Below, in pieces: positions 1-6,156 of a stretch of 8,590 bases of DNA (the stretch's first letter is position 1; every line of letters starts with the position of its first letter). Under the pieces are notes generated by a model, which saw nothing but the letters and a program-made list of their open reading frames with translations, searched no databases and was not told where the DNA came from. Source of the DNA: Thermococcus sp. (GTDB lineage Archaea > Methanobacteriota_B > Thermococci > Thermococcales > Thermococcaceae); assembly GCA_021160985.1 (NCBI GenBank), contig JAGHBN010000183.1:1-8590 (forward strand), written 5' to 3'. Position numbers and translations under genes: made by a program.

Positions 1-348
1 GGAATTTCAGAATTCGTCATAGGTGCAACGGTCGTCGCCATCGGGACTTCACTCCCGGAGATGACCAACGCGCTCTACGGTGCCATAAGGGAGCGCGGGA
101 GCATAAGTGTCGGCAACATCATAGGCGCCAACATAATGAACGCCCTCGTCGTTTTGGGAATTGCCTCCCTCATAAGGCCTCTTCAAACAGGGGCATCGGT
201 GCTGACAATCCTGCTGGTTCTCCTCGCGATGATTCCGATGATAGTCTCTCTGAAGAAGACCGGCGGCATAGACAGGCGCGTGGGGGCCTACTTCCTTGCA
301 CTCTACCTCCTCTACCTCGTTCTGATGTTCTCCGGCGTGGAACTGTAA
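1..348 (+). CDS. Sodium/calcium exchanger family (CaCA) membrane protein, C-terminal part
   Basis: The frame is open from base 1 to the TAA at 346-348 and gives 115 visible residues; the N-terminal part lies outside the window. Near the start is GTSLPE (about residues 15-20), and about 20 residues later comes GNIIGANIMNALVVLG. Both match the second alpha repeat of the CaCA cation/proton or Na+/Ca2+ exchangers, where the conserved acidic residue of GTSxPE and the GNIxGSN motif line the ion site. Two further hydrophobic segments follow (about residues 58-80 and 92-112), split by a short basic stretch (KKTGGIDRR), as expected for the last helices of the family. It should exchange Ca2+ or another cation for Na+ or H+ across the cytoplasmic membrane. 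The ion cannot be told from this fragment. The promoter of the next gene starts directly after the stop codon. Confidence 0.9.
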   Translation, partial: GISEFVIGATVVAIGTSLPEMTNALYGAIRERGSISVGNIIGANIMNALVVLGIASLIRPLQTGASVLTILLVLLAMIPMIVSLKKTGGIDRRVGAYFLALYLLYLVLMFSGVEL

Positions 349-360
349 GGTTTTTAAGCA
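349..360 (+). promoter_or_regulatory. TATA box of the HIT gene
   Basis: GGTTTTTAAGCA directly follows the exchanger stop codon. TTTTTAAG at 351-358 is a normal Thermococcales TATA element. A start site about 25 bases downstream falls near 379-381, leaving a leader of roughly ten bases that is almost wholly the SD (GGTGGTGA) of the HIT gene. Confidence 0.6.
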
Positions 361-388
361 TCCTTTCTCTCTTCTTCCGGTGGTGAGA

Positions 389-883
389 ATGAAAGTCCTG
401 TGGGCACCTTGGAGAATCGAGTACATACGCTCACCCAAGCATGAGGGGTGTATCTTCTGCGACTTCCCCAAAGAGAATCGCGATAGGGAGAGGCTTATAC
501 TTCACAGGGGGGAGCACACTTTTGTCATTATGAACAACTACCCATACAACCCGGGCCATGTAATGATAGCCCCATACCGCCACGTTGGGAAGTGGGAGGA
601 GCTGACCGACGAGGAGCTCCTTGAGATTATGAAGCTCTCCCAGCTCATGATCAGGGCGATAAAGAAAGCGATGAACCCCGACGGCTTCAACCTCGGCGTG
701 AACCTCGGCCGCGTTGCCGGGGCTGGGATAGACAGCCACGTCCACCTCCACATAGTCCCCAGGTGGAATGGCGACACCAACTTCATGCCGGTCATAGCGG
801 ACACCAAGGTCATCCCCGAGTCCCTAGAAGAGGCCTACGACGAGCTGAAGAAAGCCATAGAAGAAGTTGAGAGTGAGATTTGA
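389..883 (+). CDS. HIT family nucleotide-binding hydrolase (Ap4A hydrolase/phosphorylase-like)
   Basis: A 164-residue histidine-triad protein. The catalytic signature HVHLHIVPRW is at residues 117-126, with H117, H119 and H121 as the triad and H119 the expected nucleophile that is transiently nucleotidylated. CIFC at 21-24, with H65 downstream, resembles the zinc site of HIT proteins of the Ap4A-phosphorylase/Fhit-like branch. NPGHVMIAPYRHV (54-66) is the usual substrate-pocket strand region. Such proteins split dinucleoside polyphosphates or nucleoside phosphoramidates in the cytoplasm; the substrate here is not determined. GTG codons at 380 and 383 could extend the protein by three residues, but they overlap the SD GGTGGTGA, so ATG 389 is preferred. 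It appears to be a single-gene unit, with its own TATA box and another TATA box after it. Confidence 0.92.
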   Translation: MKVLWAPWRIEYIRSPKHEGCIFCDFPKENRDRERLILHRGEHTFVIMNNYPYNPGHVMIAPYRHVGKWEELTDEELLEIMKLSQLMIRAIKKAMNPDGFNLGVNLGRVAGAGIDSHVHLHIVPRWNGDTNFMPVIADTKVIPESLEEAYDELKKAIEEVESEI

Positions 884-932
884 GCTCTGTACTCCTATTC
901 TTTCTGATTCTTGTGTTAGCTCGCATGGCAAT

Positions 933-942
933 CTTTTTATAG
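933..942 (+). promoter_or_regulatory. TATA box of the TRAM gene
   Basis: CTTTTTATAG at 933-942 is a good archaeal TATA element in the otherwise empty gap after the HIT gene. The predicted start site is near 962-965, about ten bases before the GGTGGTG SD. This argues against the longer open frame reaching back to 867. Confidence 0.6.
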
Positions 943-986
943 TAAATCGACGCTATGTTCTCGAAAATCCTCCGGTGGTGTCTGAG

Positions 987-1199
987 TTGGAGCACAGAGG
1001 TGTTCCTCAGAGGAAGCCCCCCGTAAAGAGGGGCGAGCGCTATAAGGTTCGGATTGAAGGCCTTGGGAAAGGTGGAGATGGCATCGCCAGGATTAAGGGC
1101 TTTGTGGTTTTTGTGCCGAACACCAAGGTTGGGGAAGAAGTCCAGATTGAGATAAAAAATGTGAAAGAACGTTTTGCCTTTGGGGAGGTCGTCGGCTGA
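987..1199 (+). CDS. TRAM domain small RNA-binding protein
   Basis: A small basic protein of 70 residues that is almost entirely one TRAM domain: an OB-like barrel starting at GERYKVRIEGLGKGGDGIARIKGFVVFVPNTKVGEEVQIEI and ending in FAFGEVV. TRAM domains bind RNA. Stand-alone archaeal TRAM proteins have been described as RNA chaperones comparable to bacterial cold-shock proteins, so a general RNA-binding role is likely but inferred. The start is not certain. TTG 987 sits six bases after the SD GGTGGTG (974-980), the same spacing seen at other genes here. GTG 978 would add three residues (73 in total) but lies inside that SD. The TATA box at 933-942 excludes much longer versions. It converges with the next gene, with only six bases between the two stop codons. 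Confidence 0.85.
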   Translation: MEHRGVPQRKPPVKRGERYKVRIEGLGKGGDGIARIKGFVVFVPNTKVGEEVQIEIKNVKERFAFGEVVG

Positions 1200-1205
1200 C
1201 CTCCC

Positions 1206-1890
1206 TTATATTTTCCCTGCCCTGATTCTGAACTTCTTCCCAAGGGGCAGTCCTTCGAAGAGCTCACTGCCAAGCTCCACAACGGGTATATTAGCTTCGA
1301 TTATGGACTCTTTCGTTCCCTGTTTGACCCTCAGCTTTCTCAGACTGCCGTCTTGAACTTCGACCGAAAGGTAGGTTCCGTCTTCACCCTCGCCTTCAAT
1401 GACGAAGTCCCTGCCGAGTTCTATTGCGATCCTTTTGACGATAGCTGGGGCCGTTTCGGGCGTCACGTGCTCTACTTCCCCTCTGCTTTCGCTGAGCCTC
1501 ACCGTTGGACAGGCCATTGAGGAGCAGAACTCTTTTATGGCTTCGGCGATGCCCTCTGCAAAGATCTGGAGCGGTTTTCCCATTAGGGATTCGCCAAAGC
1601 TCGACCAGCTGGCAGTGACCCTAAGTTTGTTTCTTACCATGTCGAAAGCTACTGTGAGTATCCCTTTATCGCCGGTAAAAGTGTAAGCCGCACCCCCTCT
1701 CTGAACCCAACCGCCAGCTTGAACTCGTAGCCGAAGTCGAAAATGAAGCGGGGACTTTGAATCTAACGGTATCTCGGCTGATGCCCTCAAAGTACGGGAA
1801 GAACGGTAGCGTCTTTCCAGGCTCGCTGATTATAGCGCGAAGAGTTTCCCAGCCGTAGGGTAGTTCGACCTCACAGCTCTTTGTTTTCAT
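1206..1890 (-). pseudogene. Unrecognised gene with two single-base frameshifts (possible START/SRPBCC-like protein)
   Basis: Reading begins at ATG 1890-1888, five bases after a GTGAT SD, and runs MKTKSCEVELPYGWETLRAI to about VPASF. Near the A4 run at 1740-1743 the sensible reading moves to a second frame (FDFGYEFKLAVGFREG). Near the C5 run at 1693-1697 it moves to a third frame (GAAYTFTGDKGILTVAFD), which stays open to the TAA at 1208-1206. Adding one base to each run would restore one protein of about 228 residues. Nothing else is damaged, and the last frame is open for about 160 codons. The first 130 residues alternate strands and end in a helix (GKPLQIFAEGIAEAIKEF), which resembles a START/SRPBCC ligand-binding fold; the C-terminal 100 residues are strand-rich and unrecognised. 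The family guess is weak. It may be a young pseudogene or a homopolymer sequencing artefact. Confidence 0.7.
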
Positions 1891-1924
1891 AATGTATCAC
1901 TAGGAGCGTGTGGAAAAACGGAGT

Positions 1925-1934
1925 CCTAAAAAGG
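1925..1934 (-). promoter_or_regulatory. Probable TATA box of the frameshifted gene
   Basis: On the minus strand this reads CCTTTTTAGG. A start site about 25 bases downstream falls near 1905, leaving a leader of about 15 bases that contains GTGAT (1900-1896) as the SD. A second candidate, GGTTTAAG, lies slightly further upstream (about 1939-1946). Confidence 0.4.
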
Positions 1935-1995
1935 GTTTCTTAAACCACTGGTTTGGAACCCCCTAATGGCGGTATCAGTTATCTCTTGTGTTATT

Positions 1996-2043
1996 TTGGG
2001 AAAAAGAATTTTGGAAAAGATAATTGAAAAAAGATAAATAAAA
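1996..2043 (-). terminator. T-rich terminator after the antiporter gene
   Basis: Directly after the antiporter stop codon, the minus strand carries several T runs (TTTTATTTATCTTTTTTC, then TCTTTTCC and TTCTTTTTCCC). No strong hairpin is seen. Clusters of T tracts are the usual intrinsic termination signal in Thermococcales. Confidence 0.55.
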
Positions 2044-2044
2044 C

Positions 2045-3673
2045 TCAGTCTTCCACGACATACACTGGAACTTTGCCGTGGGGAATGCCTGTCTTTCCTC
2101 CGTACCATTCACTCAGGAAGTAGTGGGCGGCTATCAGGAGGGGTACTGCTACTGCCAGCAGCAGCCATCCGTTTGTTATACCCACGGCAAACAGTACGAG
2201 CATTAAAGCGCCTACAGCAGCGGCTGTGATTGAGTAGGGAATCTGGGTGGCCACGTGGTCAATGTGGTCGCATCCCGAGAACATGGAGCTCATGATGGTC
2301 GTGTCGCTTATTGGGGAGCAGTGGTCGCCGAAGACACCGCCGGCGAAGACCGATGCTATGCTAGCGTAGACCACCGGGCCGAAGCTTCCGCTCAGCTCGT
2401 AGGCCAGCGGGACTGCGATTGGCATCATTATGGCAAAGGTCCCCCACGATGTCCCCGTGGTGAAGGAGATAAACGCCGCCACAAGGAACACGACCAGCGG
2501 GACCAGCCCCGGTGAGAGGGCGTTGGATGCTACGCTTACAACGTAGTCCGCGGTTCCGACGGCGTCACATGCTTTCTTGATAGTCCATGCCAGAATAAGA
2601 ATCATCATTGCAAAGTGCATCTGCTTCATACCCGCGACCACTGTCTCCTCAACTTCCCTGAGGCTCATGATCTTCATTCCAATGACGAGCCCCATTGCGA
2701 CAACTACCATGCCAAACGAGCCCCAGACAAGCGCCCATGTCGAGTCTGCGTTGGATAGGACGGCCTGGAAGCCTCCCTCCGCGTAGGTTGCGCTCCCACC
2801 GCCGGTTACCCACAGACCAAGGAACGTCAGCGCCACCAGGGTCATTACCGGGAGTACGAATATCCAGACGTTCTCCTTCCCTTCAATTGGCATTCCGACA
2901 TCGACTTCGGTCGTCATCATTGGCTGGGCTCCGTCGCGGAGCACCTTTCCGGTAGTCCTGGCGCGGTATTCCGCTTTCAGCATGGGGCCGTAGTGTCTGT
3001 GAGTAACGGCCACGAGGTAGACCAGGATGATCGCAAGGATTGGGTAAAACCTGTACGGCCAGCTTGCAAACCACGCTGAATAGGCGCTTATGTCCGCTCC
3101 CACCTCGGCTATTGCATCCTTTAGAAGCCCAAGCTCGTACCCTATCCACGTTGAAACGACCGCCAAAACAGCCACCGGTGCGGCGGTGGAGTCGTCGGCG
3201 TAAGCTAAGAACTCCCTGGAGACCCTTGCCCTGTCGGTTATCGGCCTCATGGTGTTTCCAACGATGATGGTGTTAGTGTAGTCGTCAAAGAAGATTATGG
3301 TTCCAAAAATCGCCGCCATGAGGGAAGCCGCCCTGCTGGTTCTAATCTTTCTAGTGACTGCCTTTGCTATTGCGTTCATTCCGCCCGCTTTGTAAATCAG
3401 CGCAACTCCGGCACCTATAAGTGCATCGAAGAGGAGAATCCTTGTGTTCCAGAGGTCGGTGACGATCTGCCCGTCCTCCTCCCACGCCGATGCTATACTG
3501 AACACAATCCACTCCAAGGTCTTGGTAGTTGCGCCTACTGGGTCTCCGCCCGCGACCAGCAGTCCGCCGACCCAAACCCCAAAAAACAAAGCAAACAGGA
3601 CCCTTTTTGTCAGTATTGCCATTCCGATGGCCACGAGGGGCGGCAAAAGAGATAGTATCCCATAGTCTGTCAT
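2045..3673 (-). CDS. Na+/H+ antiporter, NhaC family
   Basis: A 542-residue protein with about a dozen hydrophobic segments, the usual length for NhaC-type antiporters (COG1757). Family landmarks in order are FFDDYTNTIIVGNTMRPITD (128-147), SREFLAYADDSTAAPVA (152-168), STWIGYE (174-180), FTTGTSWGTF (404-413) and GDHCSPISDTTIMSS (449-463). The paired acidic residues at 130-131 and the GDHCSPISD loop are the likely ion site. It should exchange cytoplasmic Na+ for external H+, or the reverse, as part of sodium-based energetics and pH balance. A charged soluble loop at about 225-265 separates the two halves. The start ATG 3673-3671 has only a weak SD (AAGGGGG), but the N-terminus MTDYGILSLLPPLVAIG is typical of the family. 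The gene has its own promoter and a T-rich terminator and looks monocistronic. Confidence 0.93.
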   Translation of the reverse strand: MTDYGILSLLPPLVAIGMAILTKRVLFALFFGVWVGGLLVAGGDPVGATTKTLEWIVFSIASAWEEDGQIVTDLWNTRILLFDALIGAGVALIYKAGGMNAIAKAVTRKIRTSRAASLMAAIFGTIIFFDDYTNTIIVGNTMRPITDRARVSREFLAYADDSTAAPVAVLAVVSTWIGYELGLLKDAIAEVGADISAYSAWFASWPYRFYPILAIILVYLVAVTHRHYGPMLKAEYRARTTGKVLRDGAQPMMTTEVDVGMPIEGKENVWIFVLPVMTLVALTFLGLWVTGGGSATYAEGGFQAVLSNADSTWALVWGSFGMVVVAMGLVIGMKIMSLREVEETVVAGMKQMHFAMMILILAWTIKKACDAVGTADYVVSVASNALSPGLVPLVVFLVAAFISFTTGTSWGTFAIMMPIAVPLAYELSGSFGPVVYASIASVFAGGVFGDHCSPISDTTIMSSMFSGCDHIDHVATQIPYSITAAAVGALMLVLFAVGITNGWLLLAVAVPLLIAAHYFLSEWYGGKTGIPHGKVPVYVVED

Positions 3674-3731
3674 ATACTAAACCCCCTTATTGTACTGAAT
3701 ACGGCATGCTTCAATAGCGTTTCATTCGTTC

Positions 3732-3742
3732 CATATAAAAGG
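3732..3742 (-). promoter_or_regulatory. TATA box of the antiporter gene
   Basis: The minus strand reads CCTTTTATATG, a strong TATA element. The predicted start site near 3710-3713 leaves a leader of about 38 bases. The element overlaps one arm of a perfect 7-base inverted repeat (3737-3757), which may be a regulator site. Confidence 0.6.
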
Positions 3743-3757
3743 CTTTTCAGGCCTTTT
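3737..3757. repeat. Perfect 7-bp inverted repeat at the antiporter promoter
   Basis: AAAAGGC at 3737-3743 and GCCTTTT at 3751-3757 are exact inverted copies around a 7-base centre. Read on the minus strand, the arm nearer the gene overlaps the TATA box, while the other arm sits where the upstream BRE would lie. A dimeric regulator bound here would compete with TBP/TFB. No regulator is identified. Confidence 0.5.
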
Positions 3758-3791
3758 TTGGCTATTTGTAGTAATAAAAATGCCTCACGGG

Positions 3792-3840
3792 TTGAAAAAG
3801 GCCACCAAAGGTTTTAATGGGGCATTAATGCATTTTTCAA
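3792..3840. repeat. Nested inverted repeats in the thyX-antiporter gap
   Basis: TTGAAAAA at 3792-3799 and TTTTTCAA at 3833-3840 are exact inverted copies, and the perfect palindrome GCATTAATGC lies between them at 3822-3831. The 230-base gap (3674-3905) has no convincing gene. It lies downstream of thyX and upstream of the antiporter promoter, so this could be a thyX transcript-end structure or a regulatory site. Confidence 0.4.
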
Positions 3841-3905
3841 GGGGCTTATTACACAATTATTTTTCTCGACCTCTTCTGGGAGTCATGAAAATTATGAAAT
3901 GGAGT

Positions 3906-4643
3906 TCATATTTTCGCGACGTTTTCCCATTTTTTCCTAGTCATTTTTAAACAGCCGGGTGGCATAAGCTCACCCTCTGGACAGTAGCCAAGCTGAACAC
4001 AGCGGGGACCGAGCTTCGCCCACCTGATAATCGGCCTGAGCTCGTTGTTTCTGGCAATCTCCTCCAGCATCTTCCATGCAACCTCGCGAATCTCCCACTG
4101 GGCTCTCTCGCATGCCCTCAGACCGAGGAAATGCTTCAGCTCACGGAGGTTCATGGTGACGACGATTTTGGTCCTCACCGCCTGGGGGAGTATGAAGCGC
4201 GCGTCTTCCTGGTGCCCTCCCCGCTCGAGGGTTTTCCTGTACAGTTCTATCGAGCGCTTCATGAGCTCTTTCCATTCAGCGAGGAGTTCCGGGTCGTCCT
4301 TTACGAATTCGGGGATAACAAAGGTCTCCTCGACATCCTCGGGGTTCAGCACGATGTAGCGCTGGCTCTGCTGGGTGTAGCTGGCTATCCTGTGGCGGAC
4401 GAGCTGGTGGCTGCAGACGCGGGAACACCCCTCTACCGCAAATGTGAGAACCGCGTGTTCGAGTATTGACTCATGACCGTAGCCCAGAACCCGGGGCAGG
4501 TGCATCCTGACGTCCCCTTCGCCAAGCCTCTGAAAAGCTTCCGTCTCCCATTCGTCCCAGTAGCTTATCAGCGCGGCCCATGTGACAGTTTCCAGCGGTT
4601 TTTTCGTATAATTGACAAGTTTGACCCTGATTCCATTCCCCAT
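3906..4643 (-). CDS. thyX: Flavin-dependent thymidylate synthase ThyX
   Basis: A 245-residue ThyX. The family signature RHRxxxxxxxS is present as RHRIASYTQQS at residues 83-93. GHESILEH (56-63), EDARFILPQ (146-154) and NLRELKHFLGLR (165-176) match other conserved FAD- and dUMP-binding segments. It makes dTMP from dUMP with a folate methylene donor and FAD/NAD(P)H, and acts as a cytoplasmic tetramer; here it would be the thymidylate source for DNA synthesis. ATG 4643-4641 is chosen as the start: it follows a CCGGTGG SD by five bases, and MGNGIRVKLVNYT is a normal N-terminus. The frame could be extended to 4703, but the added residues (MVFPPSKPNKLRVLFPPVAE) overlap the promoter and SD region. 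No partner gene is adjacent, and other thymidylate genes are not in the window. Confidence 0.95.
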   Translation of the reverse strand: MGNGIRVKLVNYTKKPLETVTWAALISYWDEWETEAFQRLGEGDVRMHLPRVLGYGHESILEHAVLTFAVEGCSRVCSHQLVRHRIASYTQQSQRYIVLNPEDVEETFVIPEFVKDDPELLAEWKELMKRSIELYRKTLERGGHQEDARFILPQAVRTKIVVTMNLRELKHFLGLRACERAQWEIREVAWKMLEEIARNNELRPIIRWAKLGPRCVQLGYCPEGELMPPGCLKMTRKKWENVAKI

Positions 4644-4671
4644 CTCTGCCACCGGAGGAAAAAGAACTCGA

Positions 4672-4682
4672 AGTTTATTAGG
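4672..4682 (-). promoter_or_regulatory. TATA box of thyX
   Basis: The minus strand reads CCTAATAAACT. A start site about 25 bases downstream falls near 4650-4654, leaving a short leader holding CCTCCGGTGG. An alternative, GATTTTAAAAG, lies further upstream (about 4714-4724). Confidence 0.45.
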
Positions 4683-4742
4683 TTTACTGGGTGGGAAAAC
4701 CAAAACTTGGCACGCTTTTAAAATCCTGTAGAAACACCGGGC

Positions 4743-4764
4743 GCAAATAAAAAAAGAAGAAAGG
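4743..4764 (-). terminator. T-rich terminator after the small membrane protein gene
   Basis: Directly after the stop codon the minus strand reads CCTTTCTTCTTTTTTTATTT. Its run of seven T residues is a good archaeal intrinsic terminator, and it isolates this gene from thyX downstream. Confidence 0.6.
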
Positions 4765-5040
4765 TCAGATAGCGGCTACTCCTTTTCCTCCGGGCCTCTC
4801 GAGTTCGTCGGACAGGGAGAAGAACGCCGCTATCTCCAGGATGGCCGCTATGAGAATAAGCAGCAGGCCTATAATTACTATCGTCAGGACTGCACCGATG
4901 ATGTATAGCAGTGCGGCCGTGTGGAACATGCCCACCCCGGTCTCCTCGGATATCATGTCGTAGCTCTGCTTCATGAACCGCACACCGTCATAAAAGTCTA
5001 ACACATCCCTGGTCGAAATCCCAAAAGTGGGATGGGACAT
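4765..5040 (-). CDS. Small membrane protein resembling the C-terminal part of DUF996 proteins
   Basis: A 91-residue protein with a hydrophilic N-terminus (MSHPTFGISTRDVLDFYDGV), then MKQSYDMISEETGVGMFHTAALLYIIGA and a strongly hydrophobic stretch (about residues 41-75, probably two helices), ending in FFSLSDELERPGGKG. From memory, the pattern of a TGVGxF helix start, LLYxIGA and a final AAFFSL resembles the end of DUF996 membrane proteins, which are about twice as long and of unknown function. If so, the N-terminal helices are missing: a stop codon lies three codons upstream in frame, and the argF promoter begins soon after. The start is unsure. ATG 5040 has no SD, whereas ATG 4974 (MKQSYD) has GGTG about eight bases before it. 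It may be a short real gene or a truncated remnant. It is divergent from argF. Confidence 0.6.
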   Translation of the reverse strand: MSHPTFGISTRDVLDFYDGVRFMKQSYDMISEETGVGMFHTAALLYIIGAVLTIVIIGLLLILIAAILEIAAFFSLSDELERPGGKGVAAI

Positions 5041-5122
5041 AGCGGTCTACATTACGTTTGGAAAGCTCACGTGCACTGATATTCAAAAGATTTCAGTTCC
5101 GTCTCTTTCTATCCGACGAAAG

Positions 5123-5134
5123 GGTTATTAAAAC
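5123..5134 (+). promoter_or_regulatory. TATA box of argF
   Basis: GGTTATTAAAAC, preceded by the purine-rich CGAAAG, forms a BRE/TATA pair. The predicted start site is near 5153-5156, leaving a leader of about ten bases that holds the GGTGATG SD. Confidence 0.6.
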
Positions 5135-5162
5135 AGGGGCCCAGCTTTAGACGGTGATGCAC

Positions 5163-6110
5163 ATGGTGGTTAGCCTTGCCGGAAGAGACATTCTCTGCCT
5201 CCAGGACTTCACGAGGGAGGAAATTGAGACGATTCTCAAGACCGCCGAGATGATGAAGATCTGGAACAAGATTGGAAAGCCGCACCGCGTTCTTGAGGGC
5301 AAGACCCTCGCCATGATATTCCAGAAGCCCTCCACGAGGACTAGGATTTCTTTCGAGGTGGGAATCTACCAGCTCGGTGGCTACGGCCTCTACCTCAACG
5401 CCCAGGACCTGCAGCTCCGGCGCGGTGAGACCATTGCCGACACCGCCCGCGTCCTCAGCAGGTACGTTGACGGAATAATGGCCCGTGTCTATGCCCACAA
5501 GGATGTCGAAGACCTCGCCAAGTACGCGAGCGTCCCGGTCATCAACGGCCTGAGCGACTTCTCCCACCCGTGCCAGGCCCTTGCCGACTACCAGACCATC
5601 CTTGAGAAGAAGGGCAGGATTCAGGGGCTTAAGGTCGTCTACGTCGGCGACGGAAACAACGTGGCTCATTCCCTCATGATAGCCGGAACCAAGCTGGGAG
5701 CGAACGTCGTCGTTGCAACTCCAGAGGGCTTCGAGCCTGACGAGAAGGTCATCAGGTGGGCCGAGGGGAACGCGGCCGAGAGCGGCGGAAGCTTCGAGCT
5801 CCTCCACGACCCGGTCCAGGCCGTTAAAGATGCGGACGTCATTTACACCGACGTCTGGGCGAGCATGGGCCAGGAGGCCGAGGCCGAGGAGAGGAGAAAG
5901 ATATTCATGCCGTTCCAGGTCAACAGGGAGCTCGTCAAGCACGCCAAGCCGGACTACATCTTCATGCACTGCCTCCCGGCCCACCGCGGTGAGGAGGTCA
6001 CCGATGACGTCATAGACAGCCCGAACAGCGTCGTCTTCGACCAGGCCGAGAACAGGCTCCACGCCCAGAAGGCTGTGATGGCCCTCGTCATGGGCGGGAT
6101 AAAGGTTTGA
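5163..6110 (+). CDS. argF: Ornithine carbamoyltransferase
   Basis: A 315-residue enzyme that makes citrulline from ornithine and carbamoyl phosphate in arginine synthesis, in the cytoplasm. Carbamoyl-phosphate motif STRTR is at 57-61, HPCQ at 135-138, the ornithine-binding segment DGNNVAHS at 163-170, DVWASMG at 230-236 and the catalytic-cysteine motif HCLPAHRG at 269-276. Length and motifs are complete, and the sequence strongly recalls the Pyrococcus furiosus enzyme, which forms a dodecamer. Start choice: GTG 5154 and ATG 5157 are in frame but lie inside the SD GGTGATG (5153-5159). ATG 5163 gives MVVSLAGRD, the usual Pyrococcus N-terminus. No other arginine gene is adjacent. The gene is visibly richer in G+C than the ATPase gene that follows. 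Confidence 0.97.
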   Translation: MVVSLAGRDILCLQDFTREEIETILKTAEMMKIWNKIGKPHRVLEGKTLAMIFQKPSTRTRISFEVGIYQLGGYGLYLNAQDLQLRRGETIADTARVLSRYVDGIMARVYAHKDVEDLAKYASVPVINGLSDFSHPCQALADYQTILEKKGRIQGLKVVYVGDGNNVAHSLMIAGTKLGANVVVATPEGFEPDEKVIRWAEGNAAESGGSFELLHDPVQAVKDADVIYTDVWASMGQEAEAEERRKIFMPFQVNRELVKHAKPDYIFMHCLPAHRGEEVTDDVIDSPNSVVFDQAENRLHAQKAVMALVMGGIKV

Positions 6111-6130
6111 AGCTCTTCTTCTCTTTTTGA
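6111..6130 (+). terminator. Pyrimidine-rich terminator after argF
   Basis: The stop codon is followed by AGCTCTTCTTCTCTTTTTGA, a pyrimidine-rich tract ending in T5, without a hairpin. This is a weak to moderate archaeal terminator that separates argF from the repeat array. Confidence 0.4.
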
Positions 6131-6156
6131 CTATCAATTGAAAGTTTTTCGCCCGC

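Noticed and set aside
431..751. Open frames antisense to the HIT gene
   Set aside because: They lie wholly within a well-supported gene and show no family features, SD or TATA box.
867..986. Longer N-terminus of the TRAM protein starting at 867
   Set aside because: The extension overlaps the end of the HIT gene, contains the TATA box at 933-942 and the SD, and gives unlikely sequence (CTPILSDSCVSSHG).
2255..2955. Plus-strand open frames inside the antiporter gene
   Set aside because: Arg/Pro/Ser-rich shadow translations of the conserved NhaC coding sequence on the other strand.
4644..4703. 20-residue N-terminal extension of ThyX
   Set aside because: It covers the likely TATA box and SD, and the ThyX-like sequence begins only at MGNGIRVKLV.
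5109..6137. Long open frame of 342 codons antisense to argF
   Set aside because: It is a mirror of high-G+C codon use in argF: low-complexity Leu/Val/Glu/Asp sequence, no recognisable domain and no promoter of its own.
6138..6150. Possible fifth array copy (TTGAAAGTTTTTC)
   Set aside because: Its TGAAAG is 20 bases from the first palindrome instead of 32, and the paired TTTCA arm is missing.
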